Shown: positions 21,860 to 33,551 of the stretch, piece by piece | Layout of the letters: the number at the start of each line of letters is the position of its first letter | Numbering within the stretch: position 1 is the first letter of the stretch | NCBI RefSeq assembly: GCF_033118175.1 | Contig: NC_083685.1 | Location: 118,676,501 to 118,740,500 of the forward strand | Direction: 5' to 3' | Source: Dama dama | Taxonomy: Eukaryota > Chordata > Mammalia > Artiodactyla > Cervidae | Length of the DNA: 64,000 nt | The notes under the pieces: model-generated | What the model was told of the DNA's origin: nothing | Seen by the model: the letters and a program-made list of their open reading frames with translations, nothing else | The model's database searches: none | Program-made: the position numbers and the translations under genes

Positions 21860-22700
21860 GCAGGAAGCTTAATACTGACTCAATACTATACTGCACTAGT
21901 ATCTAATGTATGGTCCAGACTAAAACTTCCCCAATTGTCCTATCCTTTCTGTGTCCTGCATAAGCCTACCCCTTTCCTTAATCCAGAATCTAAGCAAGGA
22001 TTAGGTGTTAAATGTACTTGTCAAATTACTTTAGTCTCCTTTAATCTAGCACAGTCCCCCAGGTTTTTGTTCTGTTTTGGTCTTTGGTGACATTCCTCTT
22101 TGAAGAATTTTGGCTAGTTGCTTTGTGGAGTATCCCTCGATTTGGATTTGTCTGCTTTCTTCCCTGGTGGTTCAGACGGTAAAGCATCTGCTTGCAATGC
22201 AGGAGACCCGGGTTTGATCCCTGGGTTGGGAAGATCCCCTGGAGAAGGAAACGGCAACCCATTCCAGTACTCTTGCCTGGAAAATCCCATGGATGGAGGA
22301 GCCTGCTGGGCTACAGTCCACGGGGCTGCAGAGTCTTCAGACAAGACTGAGAGATTTCACTTTCTTTTCTCCTGATTGGATTCAGGTTAAATATTTTTGG
22401 CAAGGATGATCCATATCATGATTTGTGATGTTGCATCCTCAGTATGTCACAAAGGGAAGCACATGATATCATTTGTAAAACTTTCTACTGCTTGTAATTA
22501 ATACATAATCTCTGTAGTGACACTTTGAGGCAGTGTGAATTCTTGTTCCCTAATACTGTTTCACACTCAATGGTTTGGGCATCCATTGATGACTCCTGCT
22601 TGAATGAACTGTTACTGAGGTAGCTATGAAATGGTCATTTAGATCTTGATACTTGGTATTGCTTTCCTGGCTCTGCCCACTGGTTTCTTAACGATGGCAC
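21860..22700 (-). mobile_element. L1M 3' region, split by Bov-tA
   Basis: Antisense L1M: gcaaggattaggtgttaaatg, ttagtctcctttaatctagcacag, ctcgatttggatttgtctg. After the SINE come gattggattcaggttaaatatttttggca, tcctcagtatgtcac, gtagtgacactttgaggcagtgtg, and gcatccattgatgactcctgc. Confidence 0.75.
22162..22359 (+). mobile_element. Bov-tA SINE inside L1M
   Basis: Full tRNA-like head (ccctggtggttcagacggtaaag, B-box gggtttgatccctgg) and BovA body to ggggctgcagagtcttc. Flanked by ctttctt at 22155-22161 and 22360-22366. Confidence 0.9.
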
Positions 22701-23929
22701 TCAGCCTTGTCCCTTTGATTATGCTGCTTTTGACCAGTTTGGTTAACTGTCTTCCGAAACCACTAGTACCAACAGGTCAGCACAGCCTGGCTGTTTTTAG
22801 ATATACCACAGCACCAATGAGCCAGGCCTAGACAGAAAGCAAATACTACTTTAAGTTATAGCTATTAATAATAATGATTATTACCAATTAGCTCTAGCTT
22901 TCCTGAATGTAGAGATAACCTGCATCGTGACTCTCCTCAACCTGAAAGCTAGTCCTCATGCTGGATAGACGCTCTTGTTACCGACTTTTCCCCCCACTAC
23001 ATCCAACTCTCAGATGGCAAACTGTACTACAAAGAGCAAAGACAACATCTTAAGGAATCAAATATGATCTGTTTTCCACTGTCCTCAAAATGATACCATT
23101 AGACACAGACTGAGTAAGGACATTGAATTTCCATTTCATGGACCATCGTGGATAATAATCCTTTAAAACTGCAAATGGGGGTGTTTTGTGCAAACTTCTT
23201 AGCATTACCGACTACTTATTAGAGAAAATTGCAGATTTTGTAGGTGGCTGGTTGTAACAATCTTAAGGTTAAAAACAGAACAGTACATCAGACATGTCTA
23301 AAAATAAAGCAAATGCTTTTTTCTTTCTATAATCCTCAATTAGAAACCATTTAAAGAAAGGATAATCAGCTTGAGAGGCTTGTAAACACAGATTCTACAG
23401 TTCTCACTGGCACCCCTGCTTTACAAATTAATTTTAGTACATTTCAAAATGTGTAAGTAAGTTATTTTATCCTATATACCCATATTGCCCTCTTGATGTT
23501 CAAAATACTAATACCGCTAAAGAAACGAACTTCATGATGACTATACCAATAACAAATCCTCAATAAATAGAGCTCTCCTTATATGATAAAATTCCCTCTT
23601 TGTTGGTTGTCGGTTGGTAACATCCAGTCGGAACTACTTGTGGTCAGGAGGAGAACTCGTGGCCATGTCTCCAAGCCAATTCAAGTTGAGACAAGTCAAA
23701 ATACTGAAATTTTTACTCAATTCATCCAAAGAAGACACCTATCCCGGGGAAGAAACTCAATTTCTCAGGTGGACCTATGTAGTTGACTAAATGAGATAAG
23801 CTAACTCCCTAAAACCAAGCACAACTCAGTGATTGAAAGTGACTTGGTCTTAACCAAGGAGATAAGAAAATAATCAGAAGCTAGATTGAAAGCCATGGGA
23901 AGGTCCTTCTCAGGACCAGGGTGCTCTCC
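22701..23929. other. Intron, no recognised element
   Basis: No hallmark in 1.2 kb. No coding signal. Confidence 0.4.
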
Positions 23930-24665
23930 ATCCTGGAGCAACCAGAACTTTCTTTCCTCTGTCATTCCTCTTCCTAGATAACCTCACTTATTTCCATCTC
24001 TGAGCCATGACTTTACACCTCTCCCTGAACTCCATATTCATATATCCCACTCCTTACCTACCATCCGCTTGGACGTCTCCATGGTACCTCAAACTGATTG
24101 TGCCCTAATGGGGCTCTTGACTGCTTGTTTCTCCTGCACTATTCCCCACTCCCCACTAGGGTCCATGGGCAAATCTAGAAAGCCAGCTGCTCCCTGCTAA
24201 GTTGCTTCAGTCATGTCTGACTCTTTGCACCTCTATGGACTATAGCCTGCTGGGCTCCTCTTTCCATGTGATTCTCCAGGCAAGAATTCTGGAGTGGGTT
24301 GCCATGCCCTCCTCCAGGGGATCTTCCCAACCCAGGGATCATCTGGATGCGTCTCTTACATCTCCTGCATTTGCAGGTGGGTTCTTTAGCACTAGCACCA
24401 CCTGGGAAGCCCAGAAATCCTGAGGTCATCCTTGCTTTGCTCCCATCTAATGCATCAATACCTAGTCAGTCTGTTTGCAAAACATACCGATCTTTATCTA
24501 TTGCCCTCTCTCCAGATGAAGACACCATCATCTGGGATCTGGATTCTTGCCCTTGCTGCCAGCTGGAATACCTGCTTCTATTCCTTCTGTCCTCCCATCA
24601 CTCTTGACAGAGTGGCCAGAGCAAACACTGAAAAACATAAATCACCCAACATAATATGGTTTCCT
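23930..24665 (+). mobile_element. L2 LINE relic, split by Bov-tA
   Basis: C/T-rich text matching L2 (ctctccctgaactccatattcatatatccc, cttggacgtctccatggtacctcaaac). After the SINE it continues with gaggtcatccttgctttgc, gccagctggaatacctgc, and gagtggccagagcaaac, corresponding to the L2 cagccagagtgat block. Confidence 0.7.
24196..24414 (-). mobile_element. Bov-tA SINE
   Basis: Antisense Bov-tA: aagttgcttcagtcatgtctg at the 3' end, ccaggcaagaattctggagtgg, ccaggggatcttcccaaccc, ending with the head tagcaccacctgggaagccc. Confidence 0.92.
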
Positions 24666-24679
24666 AAACTGGACGCTGG

Positions 24680-24871
24680 GGCACTTCTCTGGTGGTCCAG
24701 TGCCTGGGACTCTGTGCTGTCAGTGAAGGGGGCCAGGGTTTGATCCCTGGTCAGGGAACTGGATCCCATATGTTGCAACTAAAGACCCCGCATGCCACAA
24801 CGAAGATGGAAGATCCCTGTGTGCCACAACTAAGACCTGGCACAAATTAACAAAAAAAAAATTTAAGTGGT
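24680..24871 (+). mobile_element. CHR-1-type SINE
   Basis: gcacttctctggtggtccagtg, cagggtttgatccctggtcaggg as the B-box, degraded repeat of a ccacaac unit and an A-rich tail. A 14-bp duplication aaactggacgctgg (24666-24679) / aaactgaatgctgg (24872-24885) has two transitions. Confidence 0.85.
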
Positions 24872-24892
24872 AAACTGAATGCTGGAACAGTA

Positions 24893-25345
24893 AAAGGATT
24901 TTGGTCATCCTCATGTGGTTTGTCCTCTGTGCATGCACATCCCTAGTTTTGGGTATTCAAGTTTTCTCTTCTTTGAAGGATACCAATCAGCTTAGATTTG
25001 GCCCCACCTTCACAGCCTCCTTTTAACTTGGCAGTTTAGTTGCTAATCATGTCTGACTCTTGCAACCCCACAGACTGTAGCCTGCCAGGCTCCTCTGTCC
25101 ATGGGATTCTCCAGGCAAGAATACTGGAATGGGTTGCCATTTCTTTCTCAAGGGGTTCTTTCCCACCCAGGAATTGAACCCTGGTCTCCTGCATTGCAGG
25201 CAGATTCTTTACCGATGAAGCTATAAGAGACTCCCCTTTTAACTTAATCACCTCTTTAAAAGCCTTATCTTCAAACGTAGTTATAGTCTCAGGTACTCCA
25301 ACATATGAATTTGGGAGGATACAGCTAAGCTTACAACAGTCCCCT
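24893..25345 (-). mobile_element. MaLR-type LTR relic, split by Bov-tA
   Basis: Antisense MaLR-like landmarks: gcacatccctag, ggccccaccttcacagcctccttttaactt, then after the SINE aatcacctctttaaaagccttatcttcaaacg, ctcaggtactccaacatatgaatttgggagga. No retroviral coding part. Subfamily uncertain. Confidence 0.65.
25030..25234 (-). mobile_element. Bov-tA SINE inside the MaLR relic
   Basis: Antisense Bov-tA: gcagtttagttgctaatcatg, ccatgggattctccaggcaag, tctttaccgatgaagc. A perfect 11-bp duplication ccttttaactt lies at 25019-25029 and 25235-25245. Confidence 0.93.
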
Positions 25346-25369
25346 TGCCTGGCAACCCTTCAGAGAGTC

Positions 25370-25650
25370 GGCTCCTTCCCAGACTCAGGTCTCACCAGAT
25401 TTGTCACCTCTTCTGAGAGGCCTTCCTAATCATATGGTTTTTAGCTAAGTTCTCCTCCACCCTATTTATTGCCTTTCCAGCACTTCCCACAGCTGGAATT
25501 CCTTGTTTTCTTGCTTATTATGTGCTTTCCCCCATTCCATGAGTAGTGGAGTCTTGTCTATCTGATTGCTACATCCTCATTGCCTCTTGCAATGCTTGGC
25601 ACATAGTAGGTACTCAAAACTTTCTGGTAAATGATTTATTGACAATTCAG
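25370..25650 (+). mobile_element. L2 3' end
   Basis: Typical L2 3' sequence: gtcacctcttctgagaggccttcctaatc, tttattgcctttccagcacttcccac, gcttggcacatagtaggtactcaaaac. Confidence 0.8.
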
Positions 25651-25734
25651 ACAAAAGGAGAGTCTCATTAGAAATCATCCATAATGCAGTTAATCCCAAG
25701 GTATGACCGTAACTGAAGCAAAACCTAAAATTTG

Positions 25735-25930
25735 TATTGCACTTACAGTTTATGAAGTGCTTCCAGGTAAATTAACCTGGATGAGTCCTCCACACTGTGA
25801 TACAGACATTATTTACTCTGTTTTCTTGATAGAGAAGCCAAGACTCCATTGCTTAAGTCATAGAGCTGGAGATTCAATATGAATCTTTTCATTTCACAAA
25901 GAACGACTCTGTGTTTTCCCATTATAACAT
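25735..25930 (-). mobile_element. MIR-like SINE, diverged
   Basis: Weak antisense MIR signals (acagtttatgaagtgcttcc, gatgagtcctccacactgtg, cttaagtcatagagctgga). Confidence 0.5.
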
Positions 25931-26129
25931 AACTGAACTAGAAACTAAATAAATTATCAATACCTCTTCTAGGCAACTTCAAAGGAGAGTTCTATGAAGA
26001 ACAGAGCCTTGCTCTTCCAGGAACTAAACTGGACATTCTTTCCATCTGATCAGAGAAGTTTTGTTGCTGGGGAATAATGGCTAATGAGAAGAAATATGGT
26101 TCCCTCAGGCCCCTTCATTGTGTGTGTGG

Positions 26130-26146
26130 GGTGGTGGTGGTGGTGG
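26130..26146. repeat. (GTG)n microsatellite
   Basis: About six GTG units, directly preceded by a short (TG)n run at 26119-26127. Confidence 0.9.
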
Positions 26147-26274
26147 TTATAAATATGCTTTTTTGTTAACTTTTATGTTTTCAGGGGTATGAAGAAATGA
26201 AGAAATTTGGAGAAGCTGATTTCCTAAGGGTTCATTTGGTTTGGTTTTAAATAGCACTTCATACTCCTTTAAAT

Positions 26275-26455
26275 CTGTAGTTCTCAGCCTTGATGGCTCT
26301 TAGGTTACCCTGAGGGAGTACAACAAATCCCAGTGACTGGACCCCCATCCCAGACAAATGAAATCAGAATCCCGGGGAGTGGGATAGTGGCATCAGTGAG
26401 TCTAAAGCTTCCCAGGTAACTTTACTATGCAGGCAGGACTGAAAACCAGTGGTCT
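26275..26455 (+). mobile_element. MER5A-like hAT element
   Basis: Has tagttctcagccttgatgg and the complementary end ctgaaaaccagtggtc as degraded terminal repeats, with aaatgaaatcagaatcccggggagtggg inside. Confidence 0.65.
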
Positions 26456-26619
26456 AGATCTTAAGTCGGGTAAGGATGGCCTATCTTATACCCTCCAAAG
26501 AGAATGAATCAGGTTTGACCAGAGGGTAGACCCTACAAGTCCACACACCTGCTACTGGCAAACTCTGTATTCCTAGAGACACAGTGTAGGAAGCACTGCC
26601 CTAGACCAGTCTGCACCCA

Positions 26620-26722
26620 GGACCAATTAAATCAGAATCCCAGTGTGGGCAGAAACCAGGCAGGAGCAAGGGTTAGAGTTTCTGAGTCCAACATGCAGCC
26701 AAGACTGCGAACCACTGCTTTA
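26620..26722 (+). mobile_element. MER5-like hAT fragment
   Basis: accaattaaatcagaatcccagtgtgggcag and the end gactgcgaaccactgctt resemble a truncated MER5-type element. Confidence 0.5.
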
Positions 26723-28913
26723 AGTGGTACCTGCTTTGTTTGGAGGAGCAGGAGAAGGCAGGCCTGCCCCCCATTAACTGCAGTGAGTGACAGTAACCTG
26801 GCAGCGGCCGACACTCGAATGATAAGCACTGACTCTCCCAGATCTAGATTTATGGCCTTGGACAAACAACAGAGCCTTACTTTGGCATTGTGCCGTCCTC
26901 CCAGCACTAATTAGGCCTAAATAATTCTCATCAGCATGTGCATAAAATAAATGGGCCTCAATTTAACACAACTTCCCCATTGTGTCCTGGTTAATGTAAT
27001 CATGGTTTATAGGTTTTCACATTCATAAATATACTAGCTTTATTTTAACACGGAGAAAATATTTAAATCTAGATGTACCAATTTCTATGTTTTTACATGC
27101 AGTATTGGGTCACGTAAAAAGATGACATAGGTGGTGATTGATAAGAGGATAACAACATGGACTCTATTCAATCAGTAATCAATATGATTATCAGTAGTGT
27201 TTTTCAATTTAATTATTGCTTCTTATCATCATCCATTTCATTAAAGTTCTGGCAGGTACGGAGAGAAACAGGATGCAGATAGCGGTATGAAGGATGGTAG
27301 CTGAATGATAAGACTATATACCCAGAAAATGCAAAGAAATGGCCTGAGTTTATTAAATAATTTGGCAAAGCAGTGAGACAAGAGAAACATCCACCACTGC
27401 ACTGCTTTCTTTAGCAATTCTGCCTCCCACCAGAAACTCTATACTCATCCCTGGACAGAAAAGAGCATGCCAGCACACGCCATCTGCTTAAGGCTCTAGT
27501 TTTGAACCCCTGGACAAAGCTATCTTTTAATAAAGTATTATTACATAAATACATATTTCTCATGTTCTGATTTGGAAACATTAACAAGTGTGAATGAAAA
27601 CCAATGAAGTCTTCCTTTTCTGCCTCCAGGGACCAAGCCTGAACCAGCTGGGTGACCAACAGCTGCTGCTGAATATGGAAATTAGAAGAAGGCAAACTGG
27701 CAAAGAAGTCTAATCGAGCTGGAGCTGGCCTGTTTGGTCCAATAGCTCAGAAAGGAGACCTGGGGATGTATGGATCAGAGCCAGGCCGAGGCTGGGCAAA
27801 AACACTTAGTGAACTTGGACTTGGGCAAGGTGGGTGCCATGACAGAGAGATACAGAGCTGGCTTCATGGGCAGTCTCAGAGCCAGCAAGTTGGGGAGAAG
27901 GAGGCAACATAGGGTGCAATAGCTCGCATTTCTCCCAGAGGAAGCAAGCTGTGTTGACAAGGACTGCTCACAAGTGCTCCGGGGTTCACTGTTTTTCTTG
28001 CAGGCTGGCCTAAGTCTCAGAGAGAACTGGCCTTTGGCATGGGTAGAGAACGCTGGCTCTAGGCATAGCTCCTGACTTTAGGATGGCTCACTTGGTATTT
28101 TAAATTCCTAAGAGAGTAGTGACAAAGCTAAATTCCTAGGAGAGTAGTAAAAAAAGACCTTAGCGCCTGCCAAAAATGGGATACAAGACAATAAATGATA
28201 ACCATGTGACTTTTTTTTTTTTTTTTAGATTAGACTTGAGCAGAGGATAAACCAGAAGATCACACTGGTCTTACCAACCTATCAGGCTCATGGTGGGACC
28301 ACACATCCATTCCAAACCTCTACAAAGGGAGTGGGTTATAACTATCCATGAAGACAGAACAGAGCCATAGAGAAAAAGAGAAAGCAAGACAATCTGTCTA
28401 GAAAGACTAAAAGATGTTTTAACTCCTATTGCTTTCCTCAACCGCATGTTTTTTAGATTGTGCCAAGAAAAGCAATTAAGGAATGTTTGATCTCTATCAT
28501 CCTTTTCTTAATGGTCTACAGATATATCAAAATGGTCATGCCCACTCCCATATTCAGTGACTGACAATTGTTTAAAGAAATACATTTAAGTAGGGAATGC
28601 AGGGTAGCTATTAAAAATTACTGGGAAGGATATTTTATGACATGTTAAAAACAGGATGTTGTATGATTCAATTTTAGGGAAATTGGTTGAAAAGTAAATT
28701 CATTAATATTTTGCAGGATGAACCAAAATGCTAACAGCAGTCATCTCTGAAGCCTGAGATTACTACTGGTTTTGCTTTACTTTTTTTTTTTTGATTTTCA
28801 AAGTTTTAAGAATCATGTGTTAATTTTCCAATCAGAAAGAGTCATTACAAGAGTTCAAGTTACACTGTGCAACACTGCTTTAGACCCCAAGACTTTGCTG
28901 GAGTTGGCCCCAG
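26723..28913. other. Intron, no recognised element
   Basis: About 2.2 kb without a recognised transposon. A T-run at 28209-28226 and another at 28782-28791 are the only low-complexity parts. Short frames near 27411-27960 show no motif. Confidence 0.4.
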
Positions 28914-29213
28914 TGAAAGTGAAAGTGAAAATTGCTCAGTTGTGTCCGACTCTTTGCAACTATATATATAGTCCATGGAATTCTCCAGGCTAGAATACTG
29001 GAGTGGGTAACCTTTTCCTTCTCCAGGGGATCTTCCCAACCCAGGGATCAAAGCCAGGTCTCCCACCTGTACCAGCTGAGCCACAAGGGAAGTCCAAGAA
29101 TACTGGAGTGGGTAGCCTATTCCTTCTCCAGGGGATCTTCCAGACCCAGGAATTGAACTGGGGTCTCCTGCATTGCAGGTGGATTCTTTACCAATTGAGC
29201 TACCAGGGAAGCC
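28914..29213 (-). mobile_element. ART2A (BTALU2) composite SINE
   Basis: Antisense ART2A: gtgaaagtgaaagtgaaaattgctcag at the 3' end, a first BovA/tRNA-like unit ending in gagccacaagggaagtcc, then a second unit aagaatactggagtgggtagcc to gagctaccagggaagcc. The dimeric structure with two tRNA-like parts is characteristic. Confidence 0.9.
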
Positions 29214-29458
29214 TGATGTCAGGCTATAGACAAGGAGATGCAACTAAACATTTCCTCTGAGGTCACCCATCACCAGGGGATGCTACCCACTGAGGGTCCT
29301 GAACTCACGGGGGGACAAGCACCCTTGAGGGTAGCAGTCTTCTCTCCTCTGGATAGTTTCAGGAACTCTGGAGTTGGCATTCAGCTGGGATAGATCTATC
29401 AAGTGGTCAAATCTGGAGACCCGGTGGATGCTGTTCTGATCCGAGTCTCTCCAACCAG

Positions 29459-29600
29459 GCAGGGGTTAGAAAACTTTTTCTCTGTAAAGGGCCAGGTAAT
29501 AAATATTCTAGGCTTTGTGAACCACATGAGTTCTGTTTTAAGTACTCATTCTGTCACAGACAAATGAATGTAGCTGTGTTCCAAAATATTGAGTGGATGA
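29459..29600 (+). mobile_element. hAT-type MER element, 5' part
   Basis: caggggttagaaaactttttctctgtaaagggcc followed by aataaatattctaggctttgtgaacc and gtagctgtgttcc. This is the landmark order of the common non-autonomous hAT with CAGGGGT ends; it is truncated before its 3' terminal repeat. Confidence 0.75.
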
Positions 29601-30711
29601 ACCAGTGTCCTCTCTCCCATGCTGGTGTGAATTGTATTAATAGTTGTCGGGTGACTCCTCCTGGGAACCACTCAAGCTCTGTTCCAGCAGACTCCACCTT
29701 GAATGGGACCATCTGAGTGCTGCACAAATGCATCCATGTCTTCTAGAAGAATCTGTTCTTGCCAAGGGGAGGAACCTTCTGGAAGAAGGTTGTAGAAGCT
29801 GTTAACATGATGAAACACAAAGTAGGCCTGGCCAAAGCTATAAACTGACAATGCTTATGAGCCCTTAGATATTTCTTTCTGGCACTCAGGCACCTCCATA
29901 ACCTCCTGCATCTTGTTTTGTATTCCCTTAGCTCAGTGAAGGCACCAAAGGGGTCACTGTGTCAGGAGACTCTCTCGCGTTCATTTCGATACAGCCTCAA
30001 TTTTCATCATTCTCCACAAATCCAAAACATGTAATTGAGGCAGAAATAAACAGATGAAGCCTTGCAGCTTCTAGATACAGAGTCTTCCCTCATGGGTCCT
30101 GACGGAACCCATAGCTCAAGGTCAGGGTGAGGTTGTTGTAGGTCAAATCATCCACTCATAAAGGGAAGGGAATTTAGAAATGTACTGCTCTGACAGAAAG
30201 AGGTGGGGTAAAAGCCAGGTCAGAAGTGAGGTTTAAGCAATACTAATAAAAGTTCTTGGCTGAAATTTAGCGACAGTCAGAATGCCTCATGAGGAAAACA
30301 TCTTGCAGGAGGGTTACACTGATTTTTAAGGTGGGATTCTTCGGCACGTATGAGTGTGTGTATGTAAACATATGCACAGCCCAGAAAATACATACAGTAT
30401 GCACACACACATCTGATCGTATTCATCCTTCTAAGTAAATGTCAACTGTCACGGAGAAAACGTGTGTTCAATCCAATGACCAGAAACCAAATTCCAGACT
30501 CCGAGGTTCCCCTCATCCCTCTTGGTCCCCGATGACAATCACTCCAGGTGACAGAGATTTCTGCATAGAGGCCCACAGAAAGCACATAAAGATGAGAAGA
30601 GGAGCCAGAGCATCTCTGAGGCCCCGGGCAGAGGTGGTGGGGCTGGCCCTGCCCACGAGGGGAGAACGGTGCGGACGGGGAGGGCTGGGTGGGGGAGCAG
30701 GGGCTACTCAC
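29601..30711. other. Intron just 3' of the 72-nt exon (transcript sense)
   Basis: No transposon recognised. The 30600-30705 part is distinctly G/C-rich on both sides of the exon donor. A short TG/CA-rich stretch lies near 30352-30412. Confidence 0.45.
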
Positions 30712-30783
30712 GCTGTCGTTGCTTCCCTTGTTGTCCTCGTACTTGGTTTCTATGTGAATGGAGAATTTCGGCAGAAAGGAGCA
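30712..30783 (-). CDS. PITPNC1: PITPNC1 coding exon, 72 nt, PITP domain
   Basis: Exactly 24 codons in phase 0 at both ends, beginning CSFLPKFSIHIETKY and ending NKGSNDS, a stretch of the PITPNC1 PITP domain. The KFSIHIET segment corresponds to the KFSIEIET of PITPNM proteins and FLIKIET of PITPNA. On the minus strand the acceptor is cctttctctctccccatag and the donor is gtgagt at 30706-30711. The exon is intact and GC-richer than the surrounding intron. It is preceded in the transcript by a 25.2-kb intron that starts at the microexon. A young Bov-A2 SINE lies 232 nt upstream in transcript sense. The next exon (IFDNEAK region) was not found in the 30.7 kb that follow, so that intron is long. 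Confidence 0.95.
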
Positions 30784-31015
30784 CTATGGGGAGAGAGAAA
30801 GGTTTCATCAGCATACCAGTTTTTTCTCTCTTCACGTCTTCAGCTTAGCCTCTGGATGTGCTCCTGGCCTTCTGGTTGTGACCACTGTCCACAACCAGAG
30901 ATGTTAAGACACTAAGTCCATATCCAAATGTAAGCAAAGCTACTTTTGGCGACGTGAACACAATTCCACCCAGAAGTCAGGCCAGAGAGAATAATTAGGC
31001 AATAAGACAAGTTGG

Positions 31016-31285
31016 CCAGAGAAGGCAATGGCAACCCACTCCAGTACTCTTGCCTGGAAAATCCCATGGACAGAGGAGCCCGGTAGGCTGCAGTCCACAG
31101 GGTCGCGAAGAGTCAGACTCGACTGAGCGACTTCACTTTCATGCACTGGAGAAGGAAATGGCAACCCACTCCAGTGTTCTTGCCTGGAGAATCCCAGGGA
31201 CGGCGGAGCCTGGTGGGCTGCTGCCTATGGGGTCGCACAGAGTCGGACACGACTGAAGCGACTTAGCAGCAGCAGCCGCAGGAGC
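31016..31285 (+). mobile_element. Bov-A2 dimeric SINE, young
   Basis: Two BovA units: ggcaatggcaacccactccag to gactgagcgacttcactttc, then ggagaaggaaatggcaaccc to gactgaagcgacttagcagcagcag. Very close to the consensus as I recall it. A 12-bp duplication aagacaagttgg (31004-31015) / aagataagttgg (31286-31297) has one mismatch. Lies 232 nt from the acceptor of the 72-nt exon. Confidence 0.95.
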
Positions 31286-31509
31286 AAGATAAGTTGGTGA
31301 AGAGGACATTTCCCAAAGGAGTATATTCTGTGAGTCCAACCACAGGCTTTATAGAAAAGCAACCCCCTGAAACAGAGACAGTTCCAGTTCCAGGGTGCTT
31401 CCCTTTAGGGAGCAGCTACCACGGCTGGATACCTGGAGGCCAGCCTTAACCATTATATAAATATTCATAATAAGCTGGAGGTGGTAGAGTAGAGCTTTAC
31501 GGTTATAAA

Positions 31510-31720
31510 TTATTGAAGTCAGACAGACCTGGCTTTTAGTTTGGGGTTTATCACTTGATAGCCATGTGACTTTGGACAAGTCATTGAACTTATCTGAACC
31601 CCAGCAATACTGAAACAGAGACAGTAATGATTACCTAACAGTGACATTGTGAGGGTTAAATGAAACCATGTGCGTAAAACATATCAGTGCTGGGTATTGA
31701 GCAAACATTTAACAAATCAG
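31510..31720 (+). mobile_element. MIR SINE
   Basis: gaagtcagacagacctggctttt, gccatgtgactttggacaagtcattgaac, gtgagggttaaatgaaacc and gtgctgggtattgagcaaac in MIR order. Confidence 0.85.
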
Positions 31721-32074
31721 TATAAGGCTACATGTGAACTTGACATAAAAGACAGCCTCTCTTTTTGCCGGCACGGGGGAGAAAAACCCCAAATGCACAT
31801 CACCCTGACATCTTCATCTCACTGAGCTCATTCCACATATTCAGTAGACTGTTAGTGTAGCTTGACAAGAGAATTTTGATGGAGGTCGATGTGGCCTTCC
31901 TCCTGCTGGCACTGGCCCTGAACTGGGCATTAACCTTCCTGACCTCCAGAGATAGGATCGCAGACTACAGGCAAAGGACACAGCCGCTTCACTGGGAGCT
32001 TCAGGTATTAGAGAAGTGAGGCTTGGGTCCATATGCTCCCAGTTCCAAGAGGTTGCCTCTTTTATTTATCCAGT
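31721..32074. other. Intron, no recognised element
   Basis: Nothing recognised between two MIR copies. Confidence 0.4.
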
Positions 32075-32815
32075 ATACATAGACCCGGCACTGGTCTCAA
32101 TGCTTCCAAGTTCTAATTCATTTAGTCCTTCTAACTATCCCATGAAATAGGAACTATTATAATTATCCCCTTTTTAAAACTGGAATATAATTGCTTTACA
32201 ATGTTGTTTTGGTTTCTGCTGTACAACAATGCAAGCCAGCCATAATTATATGCATATCCCCTCCTTCCTGAGCCTCCTTCACCCCTCCCACCCCATCCCT
32301 CTAGGTCGTCATCACAGAGCACCAAGCTGAGCTCCCTGTGCGATACAGTAGCTTCCTGCTAGCTAGCTATTTTACATATGGTAGTATACATACATTAACG
32401 CTACTCTCTCAATTCAATCTCCCAACTATGTCCACAAGTCTGTTCTCTATGTTTACACCTCTATTCCTGCCCTGCAAATAGGTTCATCAGTACCATTTTA
32501 CTAGATTTCATATATATGTTTTAATATATATTTGTTTTGCTCTTTCTGACTTCGCTCTGTATCAACAGGCTCAACTTTCATCCACCTCACTACAATTGAC
32601 TCAACTTCATTCTTTTTATGGCTGAGCAATAGTCCATTGTATATATGAACCACCTTTTCTTTATCCATTCTTCTGTCAATGGACATCTAGGTTGCTTCAT
32701 GTCCTGGCTATTGGTTAAGTACATGGCCCACGATCACACAGCTAGTAAAAAGTAAAGTCGTGATGGAAAGTCTGGTGGCCTGATCAGTGTTCATGCTCTT
32801 GATGACGACCCTACT
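32075..32815 (-). mobile_element. MIR SINE split by an L1 3' end
   Basis: Left part: cactggtctcaatgcttcc, catttagtccttctaac, ggaactattataattatccccttt. Right part from about 32706: ggttaagtacatggcccacgatcacacagctagtaa. Joined, they give one antisense MIR. Confidence 0.75.
32175..32705 (-). mobile_element. Ruminant L1 3' end inside MIR
   Basis: Antisense L1: aactggaatataattgctttacaatgttg, tttctgctgtacaacaatgcaagccagcc, gagctccctgtgcgatacag, cctgctagctagc, tcattctttttatggctgagcaatagtcc and ggacatctaggttgcttcatgtcctggc. Confidence 0.88.
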
Positions 32816-32982
32816 GGTTTTCAGTAGCACCTGTAGCAGCAGCACCCTGGAACTTCTTAGAAAAGCAAATTCCTGGGGCCAATGCCAGACCCACTGAATC
32901 AGAAACTCAGGGCATGGGGCTCAAGCATTTTTGTTTGTCAAGCCTTCCAGCATGCTAATGCAGGTGTAAGCTGGAAAACCAC
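32815..32982 (+). mobile_element. MER5A-like hAT element
   Basis: agcagcaccctggaacttcttagaaa, cccactgaatcagaaactcagggcatgggg and gcatgctaatgcaggtgtaagctgg correspond to MER5A. Confidence 0.75.
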
Positions 32983-33540
32983 CCCAGTATACCATGTATG
33001 GGAAGGAAAGAGAGAAGATGCATTATCTAAAATCCCGTGGTCCACCAAACACACCCTTGCCCCACTTGGTCATCCCACAGTGGCCATGATCCCCTTTCAG
33101 CTCCACTGAGATCCCCCAAGCGGCATCTGTGCAAGAAAGCAGAGGCCTTCGATGTGCCATTGATAATTCTCCTGACATCACATGTCTGTGTGCATTCAGC
33201 GTTCATCTGTCTTAATCCCAGTGAAACAAGCAAGCTGAACCGTGACTAAGGAAACATGGAAACAATCAATCCCAGTAATTGCCTTTATGGAGAACGAAGC
33301 CTTGCGATCATTCATTAACACCTTCTTTGCTGTCTCCTCTCAAACAACCTCTCACTGCACAACTGTTGCCCTCACACCCAGACCCAGGGAGTTCTAAGGA
33401 GGGGCTGCCTGTCATGAAGCAAGATGGAGCAGCTCAGAGCCCCACCACAGAGCTCTCAATAGCCATGTGAACTTGAGAACATGAACCTGCAGAGGCTTTT
33501 CAAAATAACAAGCTTCAGGTGAACTGATTTGTCCTTTTTT
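32983..33540. other. Intron, no recognised element
   Basis: Unassigned. No coding signal. Confidence 0.4.
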
Positions 33541-33551
33541 AACCCATAATT

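Noticed and set aside
30442..30711. 89-codon minus-strand ORF adjoining the 72-nt exon, considered as a coding extension.
   Set aside because: It starts beyond a consensus gtgagt donor and does not match the PITPNC1 continuation, so it is intron.
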